DNA of 64,000 nt from CAZBDU01 sp964490725. GTDB taxonomy: Bacteria > Spirochaetota > Spirochaetia > SZUA-6 > DRHE01. Each line of letters starts with the position of its first letter. The first letter of the stretch is position 1. The notes beneath the pieces are model-generated. The model was not told where the DNA came from and did not search any database. It saw only the letters and a program-made list of their open reading frames with translations. Position numbers and translations under genes: made by a program. Where the stretch lies: positions 1 to 64,000 of the forward strand of contig CAZBDU010000015.1 in the NCBI GenBank assembly GCA_964490725.1. Reading direction: 5' to 3'. This document shows, one piece after another, positions 15,816 to 24,626 of this stretch.

Positions 15816-18098
15816 CTATCCCTTCACCTGCACCGGTTTTCTGCAGTGAAGGTAGGTCCAGGTGGTGGCGATCAGCAGCGGCAGCACCCCGACCAGAATG
15901 AAGGTGAGGTCGGCGGGCAGCCGGAGCCATTCCAGAGCCCTGACCAGCGGTCGGTCCATGAACGCGGCGGAGCGCGCGTGCCAGTAGCCGTTTCTCAAGA
16001 CGTCTACCAGCTGCAGGGCGCCCACCGGGAACAGGTTGAGGAGGACCATCCCACCCAATCCGATGTTCAGCCCGAAGTAGGACAGGCGGATGTACCTCTC
16101 GATGCGCTTCCAGTGTTGTTCGTCGGACACCTGCCTCAGGCTGAAAACCACGAACGCCAGGGCCAGCATCCCGAAGACCCCCATGAGAGCCGCGTGCCCG
16201 TGGTTGGGGGTGAGGCTGGTGCCTACTTCGTAGTAGTTGACGATGGGCAGGTTGATCAGGAAGCCGAAGACCCCGGCGCCGATGAAGTTCCAGACGCCGA
16301 CGGATATCAGGAAGTAGAAGGCCCAGCGGTGGGGCAGGTAGCCCCGTCTGGCCGACGGGCCGGCTGATCCCCGGGTGAGGTTGATGAAGGCGGTGGCATC
16401 CAGGGTGAGCAGGATGAGAGGGATGACCTCCATGGCGGAAAACACGGAGGAGAGAGCCATCGAGATCGTGGTCTGGCCCGTCCAGTACCAGTGATGCCCG
16501 GTGCCGATGATGCCGGCCCCGAGGAAGAGGATCGCGTCCAGGTAGATTACCCGTTTGGCGGTCCTTTCCGAGACCATGCCCAGATTGAAGAAGAGCACGG
16601 CCACCATGGTCGTGGCGAACAGCTCGAAAAACCCCTCCACCCAGAGGTGGATGATCCAGAACCGCCAGGTATCCACTACCGTGAAGTTGGTGCGGCTGCC
16701 GAAAAAGAACGCCGGGATGTAGAACACCGGAATGGCCAGGCCCGCGGCAAGGAACAGCCGGTTGAGCTCTCTCTGTCCCGGGTCCGAGAGTCCCTTCCCG
16801 ACGCCCCGCACCAGGAGGAATACCCACAGCAGGAGCCCGACAGCCAGGGCGTACTGCCAGGCCCGGCCGAGCTCGAGGTACTCCCAGCCCTGGTGTCCGA
16901 GCCAGAACCAGAGCTTGCCCAGCAGTTGCCGCACCCCCAGCAGCTCGCCCAGCAGGCTTCCGGCTACCACGACGAACAGGGCGCCGAACAGTACGTGGCT
17001 CAGAAGGGTCTGCCCCCTGGGCTCCTTCTTGCCGATGAGGGAGGCTACAAAAAGGCCTCCGCCCACATAGGCGGTGGCGATCCAGAAGATGGCCGTCTGC
17101 ACGTGCCACGTCCGCAGCAGGTTGGAAGGGAGAGTCGAGGCCAGGTCGATGCCGTAGAAGCTCTTCGGGTCGGCTCGAAAGTGGGCCACCGCCCCACCGA
17201 CCAGAGTCTGGGCCAGGAGCAGGAGAGTCACCACGACGAAGAATTTCAGGGTGGATCTCTGGGTAGGGCTTGCCCCCGCGGGCATGACAAAGGAAACCTG
17301 CCTGGACCTGTCTCCGTGCCAGCCCAGGTAGTCGAAGCGCCCAAAGGCGAACAGAACGGCCGCTATTCCGGCCAGCAGGGCAATCAGGCTGAGGGCGCTC
17401 CACAGCAGGGAGTCGGCCGACGGCCCGTTGCCCGCCTGCGGATCATAGGGGAAGTTGTTGGTGTAGGAATGGCTTCGGCCCGGCACGCGAGCCGCGGAAG
17501 CCCAGGCCGCCCAGGCGAAAAAGGCGACGACCTGCCTGATTTCCTTCTGATCGCTGATGGCAGCAGGAAACAATCCTCTGCTGGTTTCGGAGGAGGCGAA
17601 GAAACTCCTCCACCAGCCCTGCTGCCTCTGATAGGAGTCCGCTTCATAGCGGGTAAAGCGCAGGGTGTGAGTCTTTCCGTCGTAGCGATTCTCTGACAGG
17701 AGACGGCCTGTTGCTTCATCCAAGGACAGCGCCCCGCCGCCTCGCCTGTCGCTCGCCCGCTCAAGCGCGCCCCGTACGTCCGCCGCCAGGTTGTGCAGGT
17801 AGGTGGCCGAGTAATCGGGTCCCAGGTAGCTCCCGTGACCCCACAGGGTGCCATTGTCCATGAGGCCGTGCTTGAGAAAGACCTCCTGTCCGGAGCGCAC
17901 GTCATCTCCCGTGAAGACCATCGAACCGCTGGGATCGACAACCTGGTCCGGGATGGGCGGGCTGATTTTGTAGGCCGTGGCGGAAATCCAGGTCAGCATG
18001 CCGAACCCGACGATGAAAACGATCACCACACCGTAGCGCCACCAGGGTGACAACCCCTCCCTGGTGGAGGGCGTTTGCTGGTCAGCTCGCTTTTTCAC
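15816..18098 (-). CDS. norB: Quinol-dependent nitric oxide reductase (qNOR)
   Basis: This 760-residue membrane protein is the single-subunit qNOR (NorZ/COG3256 type) that reduces two NO to N2O with quinol electrons. After the first helix comes the extracytoplasmic domain typical of qNOR (GQEVFLKHGLMDNGTLWGHG near residue 60). The heme-copper-oxidase core of about twelve helices follows, with ligands in HVQTAIFW, IIHLWVEGFFE (FeB His and conserved Glu), GTGHHWYW (two FeB His) and NHGHAALMG (heme His). The strong AAGGAGGT lies inside the first codons of a longer frame (ATG 18113), so the true start is probably the GTG at 18098. No accessory nor genes are adjacent, as is usual for detoxifying qNOR. 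Confidence 0.93.
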   Translation of the reverse strand: MKKRADQQTPSTREGLSPWWRYGVVIVFIVGFGMLTWISATAYKISPPIPDQVVDPSGSMVFTGDDVRSGQEVFLKHGLMDNGTLWGHGSYLGPDYSATYLHNLAADVRGALERASDRRGGGALSLDEATGRLLSENRYDGKTHTLRFTRYEADSYQRQQGWWRSFFASSETSRGLFPAAISDQKEIRQVVAFFAWAAWASAARVPGRSHSYTNNFPYDPQAGNGPSADSLLWSALSLIALLAGIAAVLFAFGRFDYLGWHGDRSRQVSFVMPAGASPTQRSTLKFFVVVTLLLLAQTLVGGAVAHFRADPKSFYGIDLASTLPSNLLRTWHVQTAIFWIATAYVGGGLFVASLIGKKEPRGQTLLSHVLFGALFVVVAGSLLGELLGVRQLLGKLWFWLGHQGWEYLELGRAWQYALAVGLLLWVFLLVRGVGKGLSDPGQRELNRLFLAAGLAIPVFYIPAFFFGSRTNFTVVDTWRFWIIHLWVEGFFELFATTMVAVLFFNLGMVSERTAKRVIYLDAILFLGAGIIGTGHHWYWTGQTTISMALSSVFSAMEVIPLILLTLDATAFINLTRGSAGPSARRGYLPHRWAFYFLISVGVWNFIGAGVFGFLINLPIVNYYEVGTSLTPNHGHAALMGVFGMLALAFVVFSLRQVSDEQHWKRIERYIRLSYFGLNIGLGGMVLLNLFPVGALQLVDVLRNGYWHARSAAFMDRPLVRALEWLRLPADLTFILVGVLPLLIATTWTYLHCRKPVQVKG

Positions 18099-18172
18099 CG
18101 TGACCTCCTTCATACAAGTCCATTCTCCCCCATCGCGCCGAGCCGTCTTGTCTTTCGCTCACTCCACTGCAA

Positions 18173-18202
18173 ATTTTAGGACAGCCCTCCGCCTCACCGC
18201 AA
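18173..18202 (-). promoter_or_regulatory. Possible promoter of the NO reductase gene
   Basis: On the minus strand TTGCGG (18202-18197) and TAAAAT (18178-18173) are 18 bases apart, upstream of the GTG at 18098. I could not see a clear NsrR, NnrR or NorR site. Confidence 0.35.
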
Positions 18203-18289
18203 GCCTGCAGCACTGGAGCTTCGCCGCGAGGGCACAGCCGGGCGCGCCCGGATATCCTGCCTCGCCTGACTACGATCCCGAATCGATGC

Positions 18290-18600
18290 TCCCTGCCGGC
18301 CGGCCGATACGGGTGGCTGCAGGAGCTCACCGAAGAAGAGCTTGCCCTCGTCCTGGCGGAGCACAGCTCGCGCGGGCCCCGCGCCGTGAAACCCGTGGTC
18401 TTCGAGGGGCGGGGACTATCCGAGCGGTTTCGAGGTGGGGATTGGGCAGACATCGGAGCCCGGATCTACGAGGATATTTCGACCCGCTCCATCGCCTGGT
18501 CATCGACGGCCGTGCGGCCGGCGCGCCGATCCATGACGCTCGCGTGGCCCTGCTCGCCTGTCTGAGCCTGGACGACCCGGCCGGGCCCCCCTGCGTCAAC
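18290..18600 (+). pseudogene. Possible coding remnant in the spacer between qNOR and VWA genes
   Basis: The 18114-18615 spacer has no intact gene. On the plus strand a protein-like stretch beginning RYGWLQELTEEELALVLAEH (about 18301) runs to about 18475. A different frame then reads FDPLHRLVIDGRAAGAPIHD followed by ARVALLA (about 18479-18550), which recalls the C-terminal third of PIN-domain (VapC) toxins. There is no start codon with a ribosome-binding site and the frame switches. I read it as a decayed fragment, with low confidence. Confidence 0.25.
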
Positions 18601-18615
18601 CAGCTCTGTGATCCC

Positions 18616-20991
18616 TCAGGAGAGCAGCTTTGTCACGTCCTGGTCCTTGGGCACGATGACCTGGGCCGCGGATTCCACCTCGCCGCTCTCGACGTTGAGG
18701 ATCCTGCCGAAGATCACGACGCTGTTGGCCATCTCGATGACGGTGCCGGTGACGATGTAGTTGGCGGCCAGAAGATCGCCGATCTTGATGGCCTGCGAGG
18801 TGTCCATCAGGTCCGAGAGAGCCAGCTCCTGCTCGCGCAGCACCGCATCCAGCCTGCCGCGCTCCACCAGGCGAAAGTCCTGGAGCTGCGCCAGCCTGGC
18901 CAGCGCCATCTCGTCCAGGAGCTTCAGCAGCGCCGCGGAGGACCTGCCGTCCATGGCGAACCCCGAGACGGCCACCACTCCCGTGCCCTTCAGCTCCAGG
19001 TCCAGGATCATCTCGTGGAAGAGATTGTCCAGGTGGGCATCCAGCGACCGCTCCGGGTCCTGCGGCGCCTGCTCGACGTCCGCCTTGTACCGGGTGACGT
19101 AGCCCTGCTCCAGCCTCAGCTCGGCACCCAGGATCTCGATGTACTTGTCCAGGATCTCGATCTCCTCGTCGAACCCCTCGTTGTCCAGGCGCGTCCGGGC
19201 GTTGACCAGCTCCTTCTTGGTGTCGATCGTCGCTTCCAGCGCCTGCTCCAGCTTGCCCTTCACCGCGTTCTCCATCTGCGTCACCTGCTCCCCGGCGGCT
19301 GCCGCGTTGATGCGGTTCAGCTCCTCCTGGCATGAGTAGTACAGCTCGCCGATGCGGATCAGGCTCTGGGCGAAGTGCAGCATGGTCCCCGACTTCAGCA
19401 CCATGCCGTTGGAGAACCCGGCCACCGGAGAGGCCGTACCCACGAGCTCGGCGCTGACTGTGAGCGGCCCGATGCGCTGCCGGGCGCCGTCCAGGCCGGT
19501 GTAGTCCAGGGTGAAGCGGGCAAGGTCCTGCCGGCCCAGCTGCCCGGTGGGCGCCAGGCGGTAGTGCACCAGAATGGTCTCGTAGTCGCGGTTGTGCAGG
19601 GTGTCCTGGGAGTAGTGGATCCTGGAGCCCTCCACCCGGTTGTTGTAGCCCCAGGTGCCCAGGACCTCCACCTGCTGCAGGAACTCCAGCTCCATCTGGA
19701 GATCCTTCGCCGCCGAGACGACCATCCTGTCCAGATCCGATCCGAAGGTCTCCTCCATCTCCTTGCGATCGGAGATGAACCGCGAGCTGCCGCCGCCGCT
19801 GCGGGAGATGGCGGTCATGAGCTCCAGGTCGAACCCCAGCCCCACGCCGATGGTGGACACCGTGATGCCGAGCGCCTTGTAGCGTTCCGCCAGCTGTTCC
19901 AGGCTCACCACCTCACGCTGCCTGGCCTCCGGATCGCCGAAGTCAAACTCGCAGACCGTCACGTCGCTGCGCGGCCCCGTTCCGGAGACGGCGCCCGAAT
20001 ACTGGCTCACCTCGCCGCGGGTGAAGACCTCCACCGCGAACTCGGTGGTGCCGAAGAACCCGCCGTGGTAGGCGTAGTTCTGCACGTAGACCCGGTAGCG
20101 TCCCTGGGGCGCCCCTCCCTTGGGCCAGTAGATGTTCTCCACCGGGGTCATGCTGGTCCGGCCACCGGCGTTCATGTCCACGTCGAGCTCTCCGCGGCAG
20201 CGGGAACGTTTGTGCCCGTAGAAGATCTCCTCCCCCGAGGGAGCCACGACGTGGAGGTCCAGGTCGTTGAGGTTGTTCCACATCAGGGAAACCCGCACGT
20301 CCCCGCTCTTGGCGCCGGCGCCGGCCAGCCGCGCGGACATCTCGGTGCCGTCAGAGAGGAACAGCACCCGGTTGGTGTACTCCTTGCGGAAGTTGGCCAG
20401 GACCTGTTGGTAGCCCAGCTCCAGGCCGGCTGCCAGGTTGGAGCCGCCGCTGGGCTCGATGGCCTGGACCGCGGCGCGGAAACGCCGCCGCCGCTCCGCC
20501 GACTTCATCTGCGTGGAGGGGAAGAGCACCCGCGCCTCGTCGTCGAAGACCACCAGGGAGACGAAGTCGATGTCCCGCACCTGGTTGATGAAGATGTCGA
20601 AGGCATCCTTGACCCACTCCATCTTGTCGGTGTCGGCCATGGAGTCGCTCTTGTCGATGACGAAGGCCAGGTTCATGGGCGGCAGATTCTGGTATCCCCG
20701 GCGCCTGCCCTGGATCCCGATATGGATGACCCCTTCCTGACCTCCGGCGGAGAGCTGCTGCTGCCCGGAGTACAGGGTCACACCGGCGTCCTGGCCGGGG
20801 TCGGGGTAGTGGTAGTCGATCTGCGCGATGTAGGAATCGACCTGCACTTCCTCCGGGGGGATGATGACACCCCGTCCGGCGAGATAGCGTCCTCTGGCCG
20901 CCGAGCCGGCCGCCTCGCTTTGTCCGCCGGACCACAGGGCGATGGGCACGCAGAGAGCCAGCAGCCCGCAGAGCACGATACGCGTTTTCAT
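18616..20991 (-). CDS. Secreted VWA-domain protein with inserted beta domain and CsgG/FlgO-like C-terminus
   Basis: This 791-residue exported protein has a signal peptide (MKTRIVLCGLLALCVPIALW followed by SGGQSEA). A von Willebrand A domain starts near residue 85 with the MIDAS motif FVIDKSDSM and later SDGTEMS. Inserted in or after it is a domain reading LNDLDLHVVAPSGEEIFYGH (about 225), resembling DUF2135-type beta domains. The VWA ending (MTAISRSGGGSSRFIS) follows. A helical segment (about 550-640) precedes a C-terminal domain of about 130 residues (GVVAVSGFAMDGRSSAALLK to GRILNVESGEVESA) matching FlgO/CsgG-like proteins. The ATG at 20991 has GGAGGGAGC upstream. It probably acts at the cell envelope; function unknown. 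Confidence 0.8.
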   Translation of the reverse strand: MKTRIVLCGLLALCVPIALWSGGQSEAAGSAARGRYLAGRGVIIPPEEVQVDSYIAQIDYHYPDPGQDAGVTLYSGQQQLSAGGQEGVIHIGIQGRRRGYQNLPPMNLAFVIDKSDSMADTDKMEWVKDAFDIFINQVRDIDFVSLVVFDDEARVLFPSTQMKSAERRRRFRAAVQAIEPSGGSNLAAGLELGYQQVLANFRKEYTNRVLFLSDGTEMSARLAGAGAKSGDVRVSLMWNNLNDLDLHVVAPSGEEIFYGHKRSRCRGELDVDMNAGGRTSMTPVENIYWPKGGAPQGRYRVYVQNYAYHGGFFGTTEFAVEVFTRGEVSQYSGAVSGTGPRSDVTVCEFDFGDPEARQREVVSLEQLAERYKALGITVSTIGVGLGFDLELMTAISRSGGGSSRFISDRKEMEETFGSDLDRMVVSAAKDLQMELEFLQQVEVLGTWGYNNRVEGSRIHYSQDTLHNRDYETILVHYRLAPTGQLGRQDLARFTLDYTGLDGARQRIGPLTVSAELVGTASPVAGFSNGMVLKSGTMLHFAQSLIRIGELYYSCQEELNRINAAAAGEQVTQMENAVKGKLEQALEATIDTKKELVNARTRLDNEGFDEEIEILDKYIEILGAELRLEQGYVTRYKADVEQAPQDPERSLDAHLDNLFHEMILDLELKGTGVVAVSGFAMDGRSSAALLKLLDEMALARLAQLQDFRLVERGRLDAVLREQELALSDLMDTSQAIKIGDLLAANYIVTGTVIEMANSVVIFGRILNVESGEVESAAQVIVPKDQDVTKLLS

Positions 20992-21011
20992 TGCTCCCTC
21001 CTCCTGCGAAA

Positions 21012-21020
21012 AGGCTAGCA
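21012..21020 (-). promoter_or_regulatory. Extended -10 promoter element of the VWA protein gene
   Basis: On the minus strand this reads TGCTAGCCT, 20 bases before the ATG at 20991, another member of the TGCTANNNT set. Confidence 0.35.
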
Positions 21021-21114
21021 AGAATCATGCCACCTCCTGAGGGACCGCGGTTTCGAACTCGGAGTGGCTGGCAGGCCGGCAGCAGGGCCGCCCCGACGGG
21101 TCCGTGGGTTAGCT

Positions 21115-21813
21115 TCATAACTGCAACTCCTGCCGGCAACTGGGCGTCGGGGTCGCTGCGGCGCTCGGCGCCGAGCGGCGGTCGCAGACAGGAGCAACCG
21201 CAGCGCGACCCGCCGGAAGCGTCCCAGAGCACCGTGGGCGCGGTGCTGCGGGTTTGCAGGCAGTCGGGACAGTGCATAAATGCACGGCTGACCCAGGGAT
21301 TGCCGATGTGCAACGGTTCTTGATTCCGCACACGAGTTCGCGATGGCCGTCAACCTCCGTCCTCCCACCCGCCGCCGGCTCGCCCGCGGTTGTGGCCCTT
21401 ACCGCCGGCAGCGGCTCGTGGATGGCCGTGACCCTCACCCGCCAGTAGCCCACGTAGGAGGAGATGGCGAACACGAGCTGCCCGCTGTAGGGCGTTTCGG
21501 TGTAGCGCGACAGATCGTAGGTCACCGTGCCGTGCCGGCCCACCACCGGGCCGGAGCAGTGGGAGCGCTTCCACTCCTCCGGGTCGCAATCGTCGCCGTA
21601 CAGGTTGAGGAAGCCGCCGCTGCCGTCCTCGATCCAGGCCGAGAAACGCCGTGCGTAGCCGTCTCCGACACTTTCCATCTCCACACGGACCGCGTAGGCT
21701 CCCTCCAGCGTGACGACCCCGGGATGATAGTTGGTGATTCGTTCTTCCGCGCCCAGGAGGGTGGGCCCGGCCAGCAGAAAGCCCACCAGGCCGACAAGAG
21801 TGATCCCTTTCAT
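21115..21813 (-). CDS. Small exported protein of unknown function
   Basis: A 232-residue frame begins with a clear signal peptide (MKGITLVGLVGFLLAGPTLL then GAEER). Residues about 25-140 form a beta-rich region with a Cys pair in DDCDPEEWKRSHC and the ending ISSYVGYWRVRVTAI. I recognise no family. The last 85 residues are Ala/Pro/Arg/Cys-rich with unusual composition and may be out-of-frame read-through after an indel, so the true C-terminus may lie near 21370. It precedes the VWA gene on the same strand, separated by about 120 bases; both may serve the envelope. Confidence 0.55.
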   Translation of the reverse strand: MKGITLVGLVGFLLAGPTLLGAEERITNYHPGVVTLEGAYAVRVEMESVGDGYARRFSAWIEDGSGGFLNLYGDDCDPEEWKRSHCSGPVVGRHGTVTYDLSRYTETPYSGQLVFAISSYVGYWRVRVTAIHEPLPAVRATTAGEPAAGGRTEVDGHRELVCGIKNRCTSAIPGSAVHLCTVPTACKPAAPRPRCSGTLPAGRAAVAPVCDRRSAPSAAATPTPSCRQELQL

Positions 21814-21947
21814 GTCCGCACGCTCCATCCCCGGCGGCGGCGGGCCGTTGCCTCTTCCCCTCCCGCCTCCAACGGTAGCGCCCGGCGGCCATGGTTTCAA
21901 AACGCCTCCGGCGGGCTCGCGAAGGCGCCGGCGGCCGGCCGGCCCGC

Positions 21948-24047
21948 CTATCCCCCCAGGATGCGCACGTCTGCGATCGCCAGCCCCCGCTCCAGCAGGA
22001 ACACCGGATTGAGGTCCAGCTCCCGGATGGCGGGATAGCGGAGAGCCAGGCGGGAGAGGCGCACCAGCAGGTCCGCCAGCGCGCCCCGGTCCAGGGGGGC
22101 GCCGCCGCGGTAGCCAGCCAGCAGGGGCCCCGCCTTCAGCTCGGCGAGCATGCGCAGGGCCTCCTCCCGGTCGAAGGGGGCGATCCTCACCGCGGAGTCC
22201 TGGAGCAGCTCGGTGAGCACGCCGCCGGCCCCGGCCAGCACCACCGGCCCGAAGGTGGGATCCTGCTTCACCCCGGCGATCATTTCCAGGCCGCCTTCCA
22301 CCTGCCGGTAGAGCATGGTCCCCCGGAACTGCTGCCCTTCAAAGCGCCTTGCCATTCCCGCAAAGCGCTCCCCGGCCTGACGGGCGCTTTCGATGCCCAG
22401 CTGCACGCCCCCGACGTCGCTCTTGTGCAGGATCTCAGCAGAGACCACCTTCATCACCAGGGGGAAGCCGATCCGCCCCGCCGCCTGGGCGGCCTCTTCG
22501 GCTCGGGAGGCGAAGGCGTGGGCGGGAAAGGGGAACCCCTCCCGCTCCAGAAACGCCACTGCGTCCGGCTCCAGGATGGGGAAGGAGAGGGGAAGCCCCG
22601 CCGGCTCCTCCGGCTGCCCCGCCGGGTAGGGCCCGGCGGTTCCCGGCGCGCCCTCCTCCGGCGGAGCGGCATCCAGCGCGCGCCTGCCTTCAGCGTACCG
22701 GTGCATGGCGGCCAGGACGAAGACCGCCCGCTCGCCGGTGGGGAACGCCGGCACGCCCTCTGCCTTCAAGCGGGCGATCCCCTCCGCCACGATCTCTCCG
22801 GCCATGAAAACAGCCGCCAGCGGCTTGTCCGGGCAGCCCCGCCGGGCCTCCAGGATCCCCTCTGCCAGGGAGCCGGAGTCCAGGAATGGGGTGGCCACGT
22901 TGATCGCCACCGCCCCGTCGTACTCCCGCAGCACCGCCTGCAGCGTGCGGCGGTAGCCCTCCCGGGTTCCCTCCACCGTGAGGTCGATGGGGTTGGCGAA
23001 CGCGCAGTGGGGGGGCAGGAGCTCCGCCAGCTCCTCCCGCAGCTCCGGGCTGCTCTCCGGCACCTCCAGGCCCACCTCCTCGGCGCGGTCGCTCGCCAGG
23101 ATCCCGGGTCCTCCGGAGTTGGTGACGATGGCGACGCGGCGGCCCGCCAGGGGCGGCAGGGAGGTGAGGCCGTCGCACAGGTCGAGCATCTCCTCCATCC
23201 CGGGCGCCCGCAGGGCGCCGCACTGCCGGATCATGGCCGTGAATACGCGGTCCGAGCCGGCCAGGGAGCCGGTGTGCGAGCTGGCCGCCCGCAGCCCGGA
23301 GCGGCTCCGCCCGGCCTTGATGATCACCACCGGCTTGCTCCGCGAGACCCGGCGGGCAGCCTGCATGAAACGCCGGCCGTCCTGCAGGCTCTCCAGGTAG
23401 AGGGCGATCACCGCCGTGTCGGGGTCGGATTCCAGGTACTGGAGGAGCTCGACCTCACCGATGTCCACCCGGTTGCCGTAGCTGACGAACTTCGAGAACC
23501 CGATGCCCCGCCCGGCGGCCAGCGCCAGCACCGCTCCGCCCACGGCCCCGCTCTGCGTGAGGAAGGCGGTCCTGCCGGGCAGGGCGCGCACCTCGATGCT
23601 GGCGTACAGGCCGGCGGCGCTGTCCATGATCCCGGCGCAGTTGGGCCCGACCAGGCGCACCCCGTGCCGGCGGGCGGCGGCCTGCAGCGCGGCCTCTGCC
23701 TCGCTGTTGCCCGCCTCCGAGAACCCGGAGGTGAACACCACCGCGAAGGGCACCCGCGCTTCACCGCAGCGCTCGATCACCCCGCCGACGTGCGGGGCGG
23801 GCACCGCGATCAGCGCCAGGTCTACCGGCCCCCCGTCCCGGGGCAGCTGCGAGTGGGCCGGGACATCGGCGAACCCTTCGGGGCTCTCCCCCCGGGGGTT
23901 GACCGCCAGGATGCGCCCGCCGAACCCCCCCTCGGTGAGCTGGCGGATCAGCTGGTGGGCGATCTTGTCCCGCTTTACCGAGCCGAAGACGGCGACGGCC
24001 CGGGGACGGAAGAGGCGGTCAAACGCGCCGGAGGAGGGACCGGCCAT
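21948..24047 (-). CDS. ADP-forming acyl-CoA (acetate-CoA-ligase-type) synthetase, fused alpha-beta
   Basis: This 699-residue protein is an NDP-forming acyl-CoA synthetase. A CoA-binding Rossmann domain begins the protein (VAVFGSVKRDKIAHQLIRQL near residue 18). The succinyl-CoA-synthetase-like domain carries VGPNCAG (about 137) and the phospho-His segment SSHTGSLAGSD (about 257). A C-terminal ATP-grasp domain (LEREGFPFPAHAFA onward) ends the protein. It converts acyl-CoA, ADP and Pi to acid, ATP and CoA. Immediately downstream of iorAB and overlapping iorB by 29 bases, it should harvest ATP from the aryl- or acyl-CoA made by that enzyme. This couples amino-acid fermentation to substrate-level phosphorylation. 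Confidence 0.92.
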   Translation of the reverse strand: MAGPSSGAFDRLFRPRAVAVFGSVKRDKIAHQLIRQLTEGGFGGRILAVNPRGESPEGFADVPAHSQLPRDGGPVDLALIAVPAPHVGGVIERCGEARVPFAVVFTSGFSEAGNSEAEAALQAAARRHGVRLVGPNCAGIMDSAAGLYASIEVRALPGRTAFLTQSGAVGGAVLALAAGRGIGFSKFVSYGNRVDIGEVELLQYLESDPDTAVIALYLESLQDGRRFMQAARRVSRSKPVVIIKAGRSRSGLRAASSHTGSLAGSDRVFTAMIRQCGALRAPGMEEMLDLCDGLTSLPPLAGRRVAIVTNSGGPGILASDRAEEVGLEVPESSPELREELAELLPPHCAFANPIDLTVEGTREGYRRTLQAVLREYDGAVAINVATPFLDSGSLAEGILEARRGCPDKPLAAVFMAGEIVAEGIARLKAEGVPAFPTGERAVFVLAAMHRYAEGRRALDAAPPEEGAPGTAGPYPAGQPEEPAGLPLSFPILEPDAVAFLEREGFPFPAHAFASRAEEAAQAAGRIGFPLVMKVVSAEILHKSDVGGVQLGIESARQAGERFAGMARRFEGQQFRGTMLYRQVEGGLEMIAGVKQDPTFGPVVLAGAGGVLTELLQDSAVRIAPFDREEALRMLAELKAGPLLAGYRGGAPLDRGALADLLVRLSRLALRYPAIRELDLNPVFLLERGLAIADVRILGG

Positions 24048-24624
24048 GCTCGCAACCCTCTCTGAAGCTCTCCAGGCTCTCCTGCAGCCCGCGCTTCAAC
24101 CTGCCCTCGATGCGTCGCCGCACCCCGTCGGCGGAGTACAGGGAGAGCTCGGGGCTGGCCTCCGGCACCACGACGGCGAATACGCCCAGGACGAACATGT
24201 TGTGCGGGCTCTGCGCCCGCTCCACGGCGAACACGGTGCCGGCCCTGGCGGCCAGAAGCTCCCTGGCCTCCTGCAGGGCAGGGTAGGGCTTCTTCTTGAC
24301 GACGGTCTCCGCCGGGAGCTGGGCGTGGTCCAGCAGGATGGCGATCCCCCCCTGGCGCAGGAAGGAGGCGGAGCTGATGGTCTCCCCGATCTCCATCCCC
24401 ACCAGGACGTCCGCCCCGCCGGGGAAGATGCGCGCCCCGAAGTCCAGCGCCGGCTCGTCGCTGAGGCGGATCTCCGAGGTGACCCGTCCGCCCCTCTGCG
24501 CCATGCCCTTGGCGTCGAACAGTGAAACCCGGAGGCCGCAGTCGGCGGCGTGCTCGGAGAGAATGCCCGCCATGGTGACGATGCCCTGGCCGCCCAGGCC
24601 GGTGATGAAGATGCTCTGCAGCAT
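24019..24624 (-). CDS. iorB: Indolepyruvate:ferredoxin oxidoreductase beta subunit
   Basis: This 201-residue protein matches the pyruvate-ferredoxin-oxidoreductase gamma-domain fold: IFITGLGGQGIVTMAGIL at the N-terminus, FDAKGMAQRGGRVTSEIR near residue 37 and the C-terminal helical ending. It pairs with IorA, which starts upstream in the same direction; only two bases separate the IorA TAG from this ATG at 24624. The complex oxidises aryl pyruvates to aryl-acetyl-CoA with ferredoxin reduction. Confidence 0.93.
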   Translation of the reverse strand: MLQSIFITGLGGQGIVTMAGILSEHAADCGLRVSLFDAKGMAQRGGRVTSEIRLSDEPALDFGARIFPGGADVLVGMEIGETISSASFLRQGGIAILLDHAQLPAETVVKKKPYPALQEARELLAARAGTVFAVERAQSPHNMFVLGVFAVVVPEASPELSLYSADGVRRRIEGRLKRGLQESLESFREGCEHGRSLLRRV

Positions 24625-24626
24625 GG

